Shown: positions 44,611-53,462, counted from the first letter of the stretch. The stretch is 64,000 nt of DNA from an uncultured Pelagibacteraceae bacterium (GCA_902597865.1 CACJZL010000002.1:1-64000); one strand, 5' to 3'. Made by a program: numbers and translations. The notes: generated by a model not told the origin, from the sequence alone.

Positions 44611-45363
44611 ATGAAAAATAAAAAAGAAATAAATGCAGGCATAATTATAATTGGAAATGAAGTTCTTTCTGGAAGAACTAAAGATATCAACACAAGTACC
44701 TTATCACTATGGTTGAATTCCTTAGGTGTACAGGTAAAGGAAGTAAGAATAATCCCTGATATTGAAAAAGATATTATCGAAACAATAAATACTTTTAAAA
44801 ATAAATTCTCTTATGTTTTTACAACAGGTGGAATAGGTCCTACACACGATGACATAACCGCTGAGTCAGTATCAAAAGCTTTTAACATTGAATATGGTTA
44901 TCATAAGGAGGCCTTTTCAATATTAGAAAAATATTACAAGCCAAGTGAATTTAGTGAAGGTAGAAAAAAAATGGCAATGATGCCTGTAACTGCTGAACTT
45001 ATATTAAATCCCACAAGCGGTGCACCAGGATTTTATGTTGAAAATGTTTTTTCTCTTCCAGGAGTTCCTTCCATACTGAAGTCAATGCTCGGAGGTTTGG
45101 ATCACATAATAACCGGTGGAGCGCCAATTTTAAGCCATACAATAAATCTTAGAACAGTTGAAAGTGAAATTGCGAAATATTTAACTAAAGTTCAAAATAA
45201 TAATCAAGATGTTGAAATAGGAAGTTATCCATTTTTTCGAGCGGGAAAGCTCGGTGTTTCTATAGTTGTAAGATCTACTGATAAAGCTAAAATAGACACT
45301 TGTAATAATGAAATTTTAAAATTTGTTGCAGAACAAAAAATTCAAATAGTAAACGAGGTATAA
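44611..45363 (+). CDS. CinA-type molybdopterin-binding domain protein
   Basis: 250 residues from ATG 44611; a longer reading from 44428 lies antisense to sfsA and is rejected. AGIIIIGNEVLSGRTKDINTSTLS and FTTGGIGPTHDDITAESV are MoCF/CinA N-terminal signatures. Only this domain is present, without the C-terminal nicotinamide-nucleotide amidase (PncC) part of full CinA. CinA N-domains hydrolyse ADP-ribose-like compounds in some bacteria; function here uncertain. Overlaps the next gene by one base. Confidence 0.88.
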   Translation: MKNKKEINAGIIIIGNEVLSGRTKDINTSTLSLWLNSLGVQVKEVRIIPDIEKDIIETINTFKNKFSYVFTTGGIGPTHDDITAESVSKAFNIEYGYHKEAFSILEKYYKPSEFSEGRKKMAMMPVTAELILNPTSGAPGFYVENVFSLPGVPSILKSMLGGLDHIITGGAPILSHTINLRTVESEIAKYLTKVQNNNQDVEIGSYPFFRAGKLGVSIVVRSTDKAKIDTCNNEILKFVAEQKIQIVNEV

Positions 45364-45764
45364 TGTTATACTTTGCTTATGGTAGCAACCTTCATCATGA
45401 ACAGATGAAAAAAAGATGCTCTGGCTGTAAATATTTGAAAAAATATATTCTTCTAGATTATAGATTAACCTTTAGAAGCGAGTTATCTGTGGCTGATATC
45501 GAATATAAAAAGGGATCTAGTGTACAAGGAGCTTTATATGAAATCACAACAAAAGATGAATCTTGTCTGGACAAGTATGAGGATTTTCCTGTTCTTTACA
45601 AAAAAATGTTTTTCAAATATCAGGGAAGGGATGTAATGGCATATTCCATGGAAAAAAAGACTTCTTTCAAATATCCAAGTACGAGATATTTAAATATAAT
45701 AAAGCAAGGTTATAAGGACTGTGGTTTAGACTCTAAATTTTTGATTGAAGCCTTAAAAGGTTAA
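45363..45764 (+). CDS. gamma-glutamylcyclotransferase-fold (AIG2-like) protein
   Basis: 133 residues. LYFAYGSNLHHEQMKKRCSGC is the YGSN nucleotide/substrate loop, GALYEITTKDESCLDKYEDFP contains the acidic residue (E/D of the KYEDFP stretch) that is catalytic in GGCT. It may act on gamma-glutamyl peptides or amines. It sits between cinA and azlC with 1-base overlap and 1-base gap, so it belongs to that small operon. Confidence 0.85.
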   Translation: MLYFAYGSNLHHEQMKKRCSGCKYLKKYILLDYRLTFRSELSVADIEYKKGSSVQGALYEITTKDESCLDKYEDFPVLYKKMFFKYQGRDVMAYSMEKKTSFKYPSTRYLNIIKQGYKDCGLDSKFLIEALKG

Positions 45765-45765
45765 A

Positions 45766-46452
45766 ATGTTATCCAAATTTCAAATCTTTAAGTTAGGTTT
45801 TTTTGATTTAGCTCCTCATTTACTTTCAGTAATACCCTTCGGAATAATATTTGGTGCAATCGGTATTGAACTTGGTTTTGATCCAATCATGACTTATGCC
45901 ACATCATTAATAATATTTGGAGGAGCCTCACAAATAGTTTTTTTACAATTATTATCTGGTGGAGCATCATCTCTAATTGCTATTACCTCAGTTGGTATTA
46001 TAAATTCAAGACATTTACTTTATGGAGCTGTTTTATCTGAACATTTAAATAAATTATCACTAATAAAAAAACTTTTTATTTCTTACTTTATAGTTGATCA
46101 AGGCTTTGCAGTTTCAAATAAATATTTTAAAAAAAATAGAGACCAAAATTTTAAACATTATCACTTAATGGGTTCTGGAATAACACTTTGGTTTTGTTGG
46201 CAAGCTTCTACAATTTTAGGGATATTTCTTGGATCGATTGTGCCTGAAGAACTAGGATTAGAATTCGCAATTCCCTTAACCTTTATAGCAATTGTAATAA
46301 ATGAGTTAAGAAAGTTAGATCATTTAATTGTAATGGTTGTTTCAGGTTTGGCGGCGACTATTTTTTATAATGCTCCTTTTAAATCTTATATAATAATTTC
46401 ACCACTAATTGGTTTAATGACATCATACATATTATTAAAATTGAAAAAATGA
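45766..46452 (+). CDS. azlC: AzlC family branched-chain amino acid exporter subunit
   Basis: 228-residue inner-membrane protein. PFGIIFGAIGIELGFDPIMTYATSLIIFGGASQIVFLQLL (about residues 24-63) and INSRHLLYGAVLS are typical AzlC motifs. With the small AzlD partner it would export branched-chain amino acids or analogues. Stop overlaps azlD start (ATGA). Confidence 0.93.
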   Translation: MLSKFQIFKLGFFDLAPHLLSVIPFGIIFGAIGIELGFDPIMTYATSLIIFGGASQIVFLQLLSGGASSLIAITSVGIINSRHLLYGAVLSEHLNKLSLIKKLFISYFIVDQGFAVSNKYFKKNRDQNFKHYHLMGSGITLWFCWQASTILGIFLGSIVPEELGLEFAIPLTFIAIVINELRKLDHLIVMVVSGLAATIFYNAPFKSYIIISPLIGLMTSYILLKLKK

Positions 46453-46760
46453 CTTGGACTTCAATATTTATTGCGGGACTAATTACTTATTTAACCAGAA
46501 TGGGAATGATTGTTTTATTAGATAAAGATGTTTTCAATGAAAATTTTAGAAAAATTTTAAACTACGTGCCATCAGTTGTGTTTCCCTCTATAATTTTTCC
46601 TGGTATACTTTTAGACGATTACGGAACTTTTGTAGATATTACAGATCCTAAAATTTACGGTGCTCTTACAGCAATTTTTATTGGGTATTTTTCAAAAAAT
46701 GTAATTTTTACAATTTTGTCAGGATTAGCGTCTTACTGGTTTTTAATATTTATAATATAA
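46449..46760 (+). CDS. azlD: AzlD family membrane protein
   Basis: 103 residues with three to four hydrophobic helices; LITYLTRMGMIVLL and YVPSVVFPSIIFPGILLDD are the AzlD pattern. Obligate partner of AzlC, coupled to it by a 4-base overlap. Last gene of the plus-strand run; converges on hisF-like gene with 18 bases between. Confidence 0.92.
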   Translation: MTWTSIFIAGLITYLTRMGMIVLLDKDVFNENFRKILNYVPSVVFPSIIFPGILLDDYGTFVDITDPKIYGALTAIFIGYFSKNVIFTILSGLASYWFLIFII

Positions 46761-46778
46761 TTTTATTAACTTAAAATA

Positions 46779-47534
46779 TTAAATTCTTATTGGAATTTTT
46801 TTGTTATTTAAATATCTCTTTAAGTTCAAAGGGGTAATATGAGTAAAATGATACATGCTCGCAGCACAAACTGCAGATACATCAGTTCTTTCGATTAAGT
46901 CATATGCATGTATCTCTTCACCACATCCTCCAGAAGCAATAATCGGCAAACTAGATAATTTACAAGCTTTTTTAATTGTTTCAATATCATAACCTTCCAT
47001 AACACCATCCCTATCTATACATGTCAGTAGTATTTCTCCAGCTCCTGCATCCTCCAAATCTTTTAAATAATTCTCTAATTTTAATTGAGTTTTTTTATTT
47101 CCTGAGTTTGAGTATATTACAGGAATACCATTCTCAATTTTATAATCTATTGATATTACTATACATTGAGATCCAAACACTTTTGAAGCTTTATTGACAA
47201 ATTCAATATCTTTAACTGCCATTGAATTAATGCTTACTTTATCTGCTCCTGTTTTTATTATTTTAGCAATGTCATCAATCGTGTTTATACCTCCCCCAAA
47301 TGTTAAAGGCATAAAACATTCATTGGCAACCTCATTGACTAAATCTAAATCAATTTTTTTATTGTTATTTGTAGCAAAAACATCCAATAGAATTAATTCA
47401 TCAACTTCACGTATATTATAAATTTTTACTGCTTGCATTATACTTCCAACAGTTCTCCAACTGTGAAATTTTACACCTTTGACTAATTTGAAATTATTAT
47501 AAAGTAGAGTTGGTATAATTCTTTTTTTTAACAT
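46779..47534 (-). CDS. HisF-like imidazole-glycerol-phosphate synthase subunit paralogue (sugar amidination)
   Basis: A 251-residue (beta/alpha)8 barrel. RIIPTLLYNNFKLVKGVKFHSWRTVGS, PLTFGGGINTIDDIAKIIKTGADKVSINS and LPIIASGGCGE resemble HisF, but the entry differs from histidine-pathway HisF, which opens with RIIPCLDVxxGRVVKG. It follows a HisH-like gene and an N-acetyl sugar amidotransferase, so I assign it to the ammonia-channelling pair that serves WbpG/PseA-type amidation rather than histidine synthesis. Start overlaps the HisH stop by one base. Confidence 0.88.
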   Translation of the reverse strand: MLKKRIIPTLLYNNFKLVKGVKFHSWRTVGSIMQAVKIYNIREVDELILLDVFATNNNKKIDLDLVNEVANECFMPLTFGGGINTIDDIAKIIKTGADKVSINSMAVKDIEFVNKASKVFGSQCIVISIDYKIENGIPVIYSNSGNKKTQLKLENYLKDLEDAGAGEILLTCIDRDGVMEGYDIETIKKACKLSSLPIIASGGCGEEIHAYDLIERTDVSAVCAASMYHFTHITPLNLKRYLNNKKIPIRI

Positions 47535-48169
47535 TAAAAATTAACAAAATTTTTTAAAAGTTTTATTCCATTTTTTAAACTTTTTTCCGGATGAAATTGA
47601 ACACCAAAAATATTATTCTTTATTACTGAAGAACAAAAATTTGTTCCATAGTTCGTTTTAGATAAAATATTATCCACATTTTTACACGAAAAGTGATATC
47701 CATGAGTAAAATAAAAATCAACATCATTATTAATGCCAGAGAATAAAGCACTTTTACTCAAAAAATTTACACTATTCCAACCAACGTGAGGTAACTTAAA
47801 ATTTTTTTCAATATCGAATTTAATTACTTCACCTTCTATTAAATCTAATCCATTTGTTACTTTATTATTTTCATACCCTTTTGTTGAAAATAATTGCATT
47901 CCCAAACATATTCCTAAAACTGGAATTTTTTTAATGTTTATTATATTTTTTAAACTTTCAGCTAAATCATTAGAATTTAGTTTTTTCATACCGTTCTCAT
48001 ATGTTCCAACTCCTGGTAAAATTATATGACTTGCTTGTGCTAGATCTTTAACTTTGTCTGAAATAAAAACGTTCTTTTCAAAACTTTTTATAGCTCTAAA
48101 AACTGAACCAACATTACTTATATTTAAATCAATAATAATAATTTTTTTATTATTTTTTGATGTTGTCAT
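47534..48169 (-). CDS. HisH-like glutaminase subunit paralogue (sugar amidination)
   Basis: 211-residue class I glutaminase from ATG 48169. IIIIDLNISNVGSVFRAIKSF is the HisH N-terminus, VLGICLGMQLFSTKGYENN carries the catalytic cysteine, FGVQFHPEKSL the catalytic histidine and glutamate. A longer in-frame reading to 48265 adds unlike residues inside the preceding gene; the chosen start overlaps that gene by 20 bases. It would hydrolyse glutamine and pass ammonia through the HisF-like partner. Confidence 0.9.
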   Translation of the reverse strand: MTTSKNNKKIIIIDLNISNVGSVFRAIKSFEKNVFISDKVKDLAQASHIILPGVGTYENGMKKLNSNDLAESLKNIINIKKIPVLGICLGMQLFSTKGYENNKVTNGLDLIEGEVIKFDIEKNFKLPHVGWNSVNFLSKSALFSGINNDVDFYFTHGYHFSCKNVDNILSKTNYGTNFCSSVIKNNIFGVQFHPEKSLKNGIKLLKNFVNF

Positions 48170-49340
48170 AATTATTTTTAAAAATACAACCGCTGTTATC
48201 TCTTTTAAGCGATCCATCAGAATTTTTTTGAAAAATCTTTTTATTTGTAAATTTATCACATACATCAGTAAATTCGTCCACTGTCATATCAATCTTATTC
48301 AAGATATCTTCAAGTGATTTGCCTAGATAATCCGATGGAAATTTCCCCCCAACTTCTTTAGTTAATTTAATGCCTTCATCCCTGGTCATTCTTTTTCTTC
48401 TAATTGCTAAACTTCCCCAATCACTTACTCTGTCATAACCATACTTTAAGTATTTGAAATAATCGTGAATTCTCTTCTGATAATTATCTAAATTTTCATA
48501 GGGAACAATATTGCCTTCCACATTTTTATGGTATTCTTTAAAACCATTATTTTTTGCAACGATATAATTTGAGTGACCATCCCAAGGTATATGATAACCT
48601 AAAAATATTCCTAAAGTTCCATTTTTTTTTATCTCCTTACTATCAGGATATGTATAGGGCATCATGTCAATTTCTTTCAATCCTTCGCCCTGAAGGTCGT
48701 ACAGTATGTCAGACGCTCTAAGACCTAAAGTTCCACCAAATTCTTCCATCCATCTATGATCGTGTCTCTGAACATCGTTTAGAACATCAGAATTTCTTGC
48801 AGGTCCTCCGTTTTCATTTTCAGGATTTTCTCCCCAAACAATTACAGGGATTTTATGTTTAATTGAGTGTCTTGCTACATTACACCAAATAGAAACTGCC
48901 TCTGGCCACGAAATATCTCCAACAAGATTTAAACAATATTTATTTAATCTGTTTCTTACAATTGGATTAGTTGTTATTTCAATGTAATCAACACCAAGAT
49001 TTTTAATGTTTTCAATATTTTTTCTACCAATCTCTGTTACATCACAAGGCGTAACAGTTATACAAAGTGGATTAAAACCTAGATTCTTTATTTGAATTAC
49101 TTGATAAGTACTATCTTTTCCACCACTACAAGGAATTATACAATCGTAGTTACTACCATCTTTAGGTCTATTTTTATCAATTATTTCTATAAGTGCAGAC
49201 TTTCTTTTATCCCAATCGGTTTTTTCTCTGTTCTGAAAATTTCTACACCCCGAACATATACCATCTGCATCTATAAAAGTATTTGGCCTTGTTTCAGGTA
49301 TAAGACAGAGTTCACAATACTTTAAGAATTCTTTATTCAT
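48150..49340 (-). CDS. N-acetyl sugar amidotransferase (WbpG/PseA family)
   Basis: 396 residues from ATG 49340. KYCELCLIPETRPNTFIDADGICSGCRNF has paired Cys-x2-Cys zinc-like motifs; DCIIPCSGGKDSTYQVIQIKN is the PP-loop SGGKDS ATP-pyrophosphatase site; VIVWGENPENENGGPARN and MMPYTYPDSKE are family signatures. It converts an acetamido group of a nonulosonic or uronic acid sugar to an acetamidino group using ATP and ammonia, the latter from the HisH-HisF-like pair encoded next. Product sugar not identifiable. Confidence 0.92.
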   Translation of the reverse strand: MNKEFLKYCELCLIPETRPNTFIDADGICSGCRNFQNREKTDWDKRKSALIEIIDKNRPKDGSNYDCIIPCSGGKDSTYQVIQIKNLGFNPLCITVTPCDVTEIGRKNIENIKNLGVDYIEITTNPIVRNRLNKYCLNLVGDISWPEAVSIWCNVARHSIKHKIPVIVWGENPENENGGPARNSDVLNDVQRHDHRWMEEFGGTLGLRASDILYDLQGEGLKEIDMMPYTYPDSKEIKKNGTLGIFLGYHIPWDGHSNYIVAKNNGFKEYHKNVEGNIVPYENLDNYQKRIHDYFKYLKYGYDRVSDWGSLAIRRKRMTRDEGIKLTKEVGGKFPSDYLGKSLEDILNKIDMTVDEFTDVCDKFTNKKIFQKNSDGSLKRDNSGCIFKNNYDNIKK

Positions 49341-49363
49341 AATAAAAAAAAGATATAACATTT

Positions 49364-49400
49364 AAATAGTTTTATACACCTAAAAATTGTATAACTATTT
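49364..49400. promoter_or_regulatory. imperfect inverted repeat between divergent amidotransferase and LIC12162 genes
   Basis: AAATAGTT (49364-49371) with AACTATTT (49393-49400) and ATAC (49374-49377) with GTAT (49389-49392), separated by a two-base bulge and an 11-base loop. It sits in the 81-base spacer between two divergent genes, where no terminator is needed, so an operator is the simplest explanation. Confidence 0.4.
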
Positions 49401-49421
49401 TAGTTTTTAATCTTAAAACCT

Positions 49422-51212
49422 ATGAAAAAAATTAAAGAAAAAAAAAATCTTGTAACAACTAATATTGAAGAAACATGGTTTGATGATGAAAAAATGTTTT
49501 TTTTAGGACCTTGGTGTAAAGATTTTAAAAATGAGGGAAAAATTTCAAAAATTGATCACTTTTTTCACAAACATCATTGGCAAAACAATAATGAAAAACT
49601 TTCAAAAGATTTAATCTATATTAAAGATTTAACAAATAGATTAATTTATTATTTAAAAAATGATTTAAAAATAAATCAAAATCTAAAATTAAAAGAAGAA
49701 TTCTGGAAAATCTCAACTGAATATTGGTTAATGAGCTTTATAACAATAGCTTACGACAAATGGGAAACATTAAAATCATTTTTAAATAAAGATGAACAAT
49801 ATGTTACTAAAATTGTAGATTACAACAAGAATGATTTAATACCCTCTGGGTTAGAAAATTACTATAGATTAAGGCATTCAGATATTTTTCATCATTATAT
49901 GTTTTCAGAAATTCTTAAATATTTCAAGGATAAGAAAAACTATTCAATAGAAATTTTAAAAGTTAATCATAATTATTTTGATCAGATAAACCAGGAACAT
50001 TTTAGCAAATTTAATCTTTTTTTGCATAAAATAAAAATAAATTTAATAAGTTTCTTTAACATTTTTTACAGATTTTTATATGTAAATAATAAATATTGTA
50101 TATTTGATAGGTATCAAAATAATTCAGAAAATCTTAAATTAAACTTATCTTTAAATCAGTTTCCAGTTTTATATTTGTATAAGGATTTAGGAAAAAGAAA
50201 AAATTTTACCAGAGAGAGTGGTAAATTATTTACAAAAGATTTTGAGTATAAAAATGATTTTGAAAGTTTTTTAAATAGTTTTCTCTCTCAAAATATACCT
50301 TTTTCTTTTGTTGAAGAACTAAAAAATTATATTGCAAAAATCGAAAAATCATATCTCCCAAAAAACCCGAATACAATCTTTGTAACTAATATTGTTACAA
50401 ATACATTTTTAAGTATTTATTGTGGGCTTAAAAAAAGCAAATCCTCAAAAATATTATTCGCCCAGCATGGAGGTTCGTATGGACAACATTTAATGGTTCC
50501 ACAAGAATATTTTGAAAGAAAAGTATCAGATAAATTTTTGACTTGGGGTTGGGATTGTACTTACAAAAAAGTTTATCGATTTAGTTATGTTAAACGATAT
50601 AGTGATAAGATAATAAATTATCAAAATAACAATAAACTTTTACTAATTAACAGAGTTCAAAAAAAATATATTACAGATATTGACCCATACAGTAGTTCAA
50701 TTGATAAAAGCGAATATTTTCTTGGACACAAAAATTTTTTGAATACATTAGATGAGAATTTAAAAAAAAAAGTAGTTATAAGATATAAAGCTGCTGATTA
50801 TATGAGGCAAAAAATATATGATAAAAAAAATTTTCCAAATTTAAAGATTGATGAGGGAGAAACTGATATTTATGAACTTTTTAAAACCTCAAGAGTCGTA
50901 GTATCCCAAGCTTTACAAACAACGTACTTAGAAAGTTTAAGTCTTAACATACCAACAATTGTATTCACAAATCATAAATCTGAATTATTTAGAGATGACT
51001 TTTTACCTTACTTAAAGATATTAAAGGATAACAACATATTTTTTAACGATCCTATTGATGCAGCAAATCATTTAAACAAGAATTGGATAGATATAGACAA
51101 TTGGTGGAAAGATAGAAAAACTCAAGAAATAGTATCAGATTTTTCTGATAGATATATTTTTAGAAACAAAAAAAAACTTCAAGATTTAAAAAATATTTTA
51201 TTACAAAAATGA
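49422..51212 (+). CDS. LIC12162 family putative surface-glycan transferase
   Basis: 596 residues. The N-terminus LVTTNIEETWFDDEKMFFLGPWCKDF is the hallmark of the LIC12162 family of putative transferases found in LPS/capsule loci of Leptospira and marine bacteria. The C-terminal half resembles a GT-B-like binding domain: FAQHGGSYGQH, FLTWGWD, and SRVVVSQALQTTYLESLSLNIPTIVFTNHKSEL. Probable cytoplasmic transfer of an amidated or nonulosonic sugar. It overlaps the GNAT gene by 4 bases and is very AT-rich. Confidence 0.85.
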   Translation: MKKIKEKKNLVTTNIEETWFDDEKMFFLGPWCKDFKNEGKISKIDHFFHKHHWQNNNEKLSKDLIYIKDLTNRLIYYLKNDLKINQNLKLKEEFWKISTEYWLMSFITIAYDKWETLKSFLNKDEQYVTKIVDYNKNDLIPSGLENYYRLRHSDIFHHYMFSEILKYFKDKKNYSIEILKVNHNYFDQINQEHFSKFNLFLHKIKINLISFFNIFYRFLYVNNKYCIFDRYQNNSENLKLNLSLNQFPVLYLYKDLGKRKNFTRESGKLFTKDFEYKNDFESFLNSFLSQNIPFSFVEELKNYIAKIEKSYLPKNPNTIFVTNIVTNTFLSIYCGLKKSKSSKILFAQHGGSYGQHLMVPQEYFERKVSDKFLTWGWDCTYKKVYRFSYVKRYSDKIINYQNNNKLLLINRVQKKYITDIDPYSSSIDKSEYFLGHKNFLNTLDENLKKKVVIRYKAADYMRQKIYDKKNFPNLKIDEGETDIYELFKTSRVVVSQALQTTYLESLSLNIPTIVFTNHKSELFRDDFLPYLKILKDNNIFFNDPIDAANHLNKNWIDIDNWWKDRKTQEIVSDFSDRYIFRNKKKLQDLKNILLQK

Positions 51213-51721
51213 TTTATCAATTGATTTCTAAAGAAACTTCTAAACTTACCAAAAAAGAAATTTTGAAAATATGTTATTTAAAAAATATTCATTGGAAGTA
51301 TGGTATTAAAAATCAGTTAGATTGGTTTAAAAATAATATAAGGAATAGTGACATTCATAATCTTTTATTTATTGATAAAAAACTTATAGGTTATACTGCG
51401 CTTAAAAAAAGAGTTTTTTACTCTAAACAAAAAAAAAAAAATTATTTATTATTTGATACTTTAATTATTCATAAAAAATTTAGAAAAAAAAAACTCTCTG
51501 ATTTATTAATGTATTTTAATAACGAGATAATCAGGAGGAACAATAGATTGGCCTTCTTAATATGCAAATCAAGCCAAGTAAATTACTATTTAAAATATAA
51601 TTGGAAAAAATTGCATAATAAAACTTTCAAGGTTTATGATCACAAGTTTGAAAAAAAAGGGATGATTTTTAATTTAAGAAAATTAAAGTATAAATTTTTT
51701 ACTTTTCTTATTAACAAATGA
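51209..51721 (+). CDS. GNAT-family acetyltransferase-like protein
   Basis: 170 residues. The core LLFDTLIIHKKFRKKKLSDLLMYFNNEIIRRNNRLAFLICKSSQVNYYLKYNWKKL fits the GNAT fold, with a basic motif-A-like loop RKKKLSDLL for acetyl-CoA; the canonical Q/RxxGxG/A glycines are replaced by lysines, so activity is uncertain. It contains 13 consecutive A (51429-51441). With an ATGA overlap it is cotranscribed with the LIC12162 gene and probably acylates a sugar of the same polymer. Confidence 0.7.
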   Translation: MIYQLISKETSKLTKKEILKICYLKNIHWKYGIKNQLDWFKNNIRNSDIHNLLFIDKKLIGYTALKKRVFYSKQKKKNYLLFDTLIIHKKFRKKKLSDLLMYFNNEIIRRNNRLAFLICKSSQVNYYLKYNWKKLHNKTFKVYDHKFEKKGMIFNLRKLKYKFFTFLINK

Positions 51722-51749
51722 TATTATAACTAGCATGAAAAAAACTCAT

Positions 51750-51835
51750 GCCCTCGTGGTGAAATTGGTAGACACAAAGGACTTAAAATCCTTGCCCTTT
51801 TGGGAGTGCCAGTTCGAGTCTGGCCGAGGGCACCA
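51750..51835 (+). tRNA. tRNA-Leu (UAA)
   Basis: An 86-base class II tRNA with encoded CCA. Acceptor GCCCTCG pairs with CGAGGGC; anticodon loop CTTAAAA gives UAA; a long variable arm (TGCCCTTTTGGGAGTGCC region) and TTCGAGTC T-loop fit leucine. It starts 28 bases after the GNAT gene and ends 5 bases before nadK. Confidence 0.95.
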
Positions 51836-51840
51836 CTAAA

Positions 51841-52611
51841 ATGAAAAACATACAAATTATTTCAGATAAGAATTTAAAATCACTAAAAATAAAGAGATCT
51901 TTATCTAACATACTTAAAAAATTTAACACAAAAAAAACAAATGTAGTAATAGTGATTGGGGGAGATGGTTTTATGCTTCAAACATTAAAAAAAAATAAAA
52001 AATCAAAAAAAATTTTTTATGGTGTCAATTCAGGTAACTACGGTTTTTTAATGAACAAGTTTTCATCAAAAAAATTTTTGAAAAATTTTACTAAATCAAA
52101 AATAGTTTCTATTTCACCATTAGAAATGTTTGTTAAAAATAAAAAAAATATTTCAAAAAAATACCTGGCAATAAACGAAGTATCTATTTTGAGACAAAGC
52201 AGACAAGCAGCTTCTTTATCAATCAATCATGGGTCAAAACAAATTATTAAAGAATTAGTTTCAGACGGTGTGCTAGTTTCTACCCCAGCAGGTAGCACTG
52301 CATATAATTTATCTGTTCATGGTCCAATACTTAATTTGAATTCTAAAAAATTATCAATTTCACCAATTAGTCCCTTTAGACCAAGACGGTGGAAAGGTAA
52401 AATAGTTAGCGATAGATCAAAAATATTTATAAGAAATTTAAATCCAAAAAAAAGACCAATAAGTGCAGTTGCTGATAACGTAGAGGTAAGAAATGCAAAA
52501 AATATTATCATTAAAACTAATCAAAAAATAAAATTTAATCTTTTGTATGATCAAAACAGAAGTCTTCAAAAGAAAATCAAATTAGAACAATTGAGAAAAG
52601 AAACATCTTGA
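51841..52611 (+). CDS. nadK: NAD kinase
   Basis: 256 residues; phosphorylates NAD to NADP with ATP. VIVIGGDGFMLQTLKKNK holds the GGDG motif, YGVNSGNYGFLMN and the NE motif in AINEVSILRQSRQ are followed by VSDGVLVSTPAGSTAYNLSVHGPILNL with the NAD-binding region. Short alphaproteobacterial form. Stop at 52611 overlaps by one base nothing but borders directly on the 3' end of the opposite-strand tRNA-Thr. Confidence 0.95.
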   Translation: MKNIQIISDKNLKSLKIKRSLSNILKKFNTKKTNVVIVIGGDGFMLQTLKKNKKSKKIFYGVNSGNYGFLMNKFSSKKFLKNFTKSKIVSISPLEMFVKNKKNISKKYLAINEVSILRQSRQAASLSINHGSKQIIKELVSDGVLVSTPAGSTAYNLSVHGPILNLNSKKLSISPISPFRPRRWKGKIVSDRSKIFIRNLNPKKRPISAVADNVEVRNAKNIIIKTNQKIKFNLLYDQNRSLQKKIKLEQLRKETS

Positions 52612-52687
52612 TGGTGCCCCCGCACGGACTCGAACCGCGGACCTATTGATTACAAATCAATTGCTCTACCAGCTGAGCTACAAGGGC
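52612..52687 (-). tRNA. tRNA-Thr (UGU)
   Basis: 76 bases on the minus strand with CCA encoded. Acceptor GCCCTTG pairs with CGGGGGC (two G-U pairs); D-arm GCTCAGCTGGTAGAGC; anticodon stem-loop ATTGA-TTTGTAA-TCAAT gives UGU; T-arm GTTCGAGTCC. It follows rlmB on the same strand by 28 bases and abuts nadK. Confidence 0.95.
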
Positions 52688-52715
52688 GCTCACTTTTTTT
52701 ATAAGAATTCTATTA

Positions 52716-53462
52716 CTAATCAAGATTTTTTTTTACTTTGTTTATGTGAAAAAAAACGATAGATGCACTGTTTGCTATATTTAAGCTTTCAATTTTCTCA
52801 TTTATCTTAATTTTGACTGGGTAGTCGATATATTTTGATGTCTTTTCTTTTAACCCTCGCCCTTCGGAACCAAATAGAAGAACATTATTTCCTTTCCAGT
52901 TGAGTTTAGTGAAATCTTCACTCCCTTCTGAAGAAAAACCATAAACCCAAAAATTTTTTTCTCTTAGAAATTTTAAAGTACTGTTAATATTAGAAACTTT
53001 AAAAATATTTAAGTATTCTATAGTACCTGAGCTTGCTTTATACATGGATTTACTATTTTCTGGGAACTGTCTTTGTTTTACAATTATGCCATCAATATTA
53101 AAAGACGCAGCGCTTCTTATCACCGATCCAATATTTCGTGGATCTGTGACACCGTCTAGACAGGCTAAACTTATATTTTTTTTTGTTTTTATAAATTCTT
53201 TTAAACTTTTTTCCTCTAATCTCTCAACCTCAGCTACATAACCTTGATGTAAAATTTGCTCATTTTTGCAATATTTATCCAATTCCTTTTTAGTTTTAAA
53301 AAAAACTTTTACGTCTTTTATCAAATTTTTTTTGGGACTTAGTCTATGTATATTTTTTTTACTCTCCTCAGTTAGAAATAGCCTAATCACTTTCCTTTCT
53401 GGATTTTTTAATGCCTCTATCACAGGATGCTTCCCAACAATAAAAAAGTTTGTATTTGACAT
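52716..53462 (-). CDS. rlmB: 23S rRNA (guanosine-2251-2'-O)-methyltransferase
   Basis: 248-residue SpoU/TrmH-family methylase. FIVGKHPVIEALKNPERKVIRLFLTEE is the N-terminal RNA-binding start, ACLDGVTDPRNIGSVIRSAASFNIDGIIV is motif 1, LLFGSEGRGLKEKTSKYIDYPVKI motif 2 and SLNIANSASIVFFHI motif 3 of the trefoil knot. The N-terminal substrate-binding domain and gene position (beside tRNA-Tyr-Gly-tuf) support RlmB over other TrmH paralogues. Confidence 0.93.
   Translation of the reverse strand: MSNTNFFIVGKHPVIEALKNPERKVIRLFLTEESKKNIHRLSPKKNLIKDVKVFFKTKKELDKYCKNEQILHQGYVAEVERLEEKSLKEFIKTKKNISLACLDGVTDPRNIGSVIRSAASFNIDGIIVKQRQFPENSKSMYKASSGTIEYLNIFKVSNINSTLKFLREKNFWVYGFSSEGSEDFTKLNWKGNNVLLFGSEGRGLKEKTSKYIDYPVKIKINEKIESLNIANSASIVFFHINKVKKNLD

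Noticed and set aside
46779-48169. HisF and HisH as histidine biosynthesis genes
   Set aside because: The N-termini differ from histidine-pathway enzymes and they follow a sugar amidotransferase gene with overlaps, the known arrangement of dedicated paralogues.
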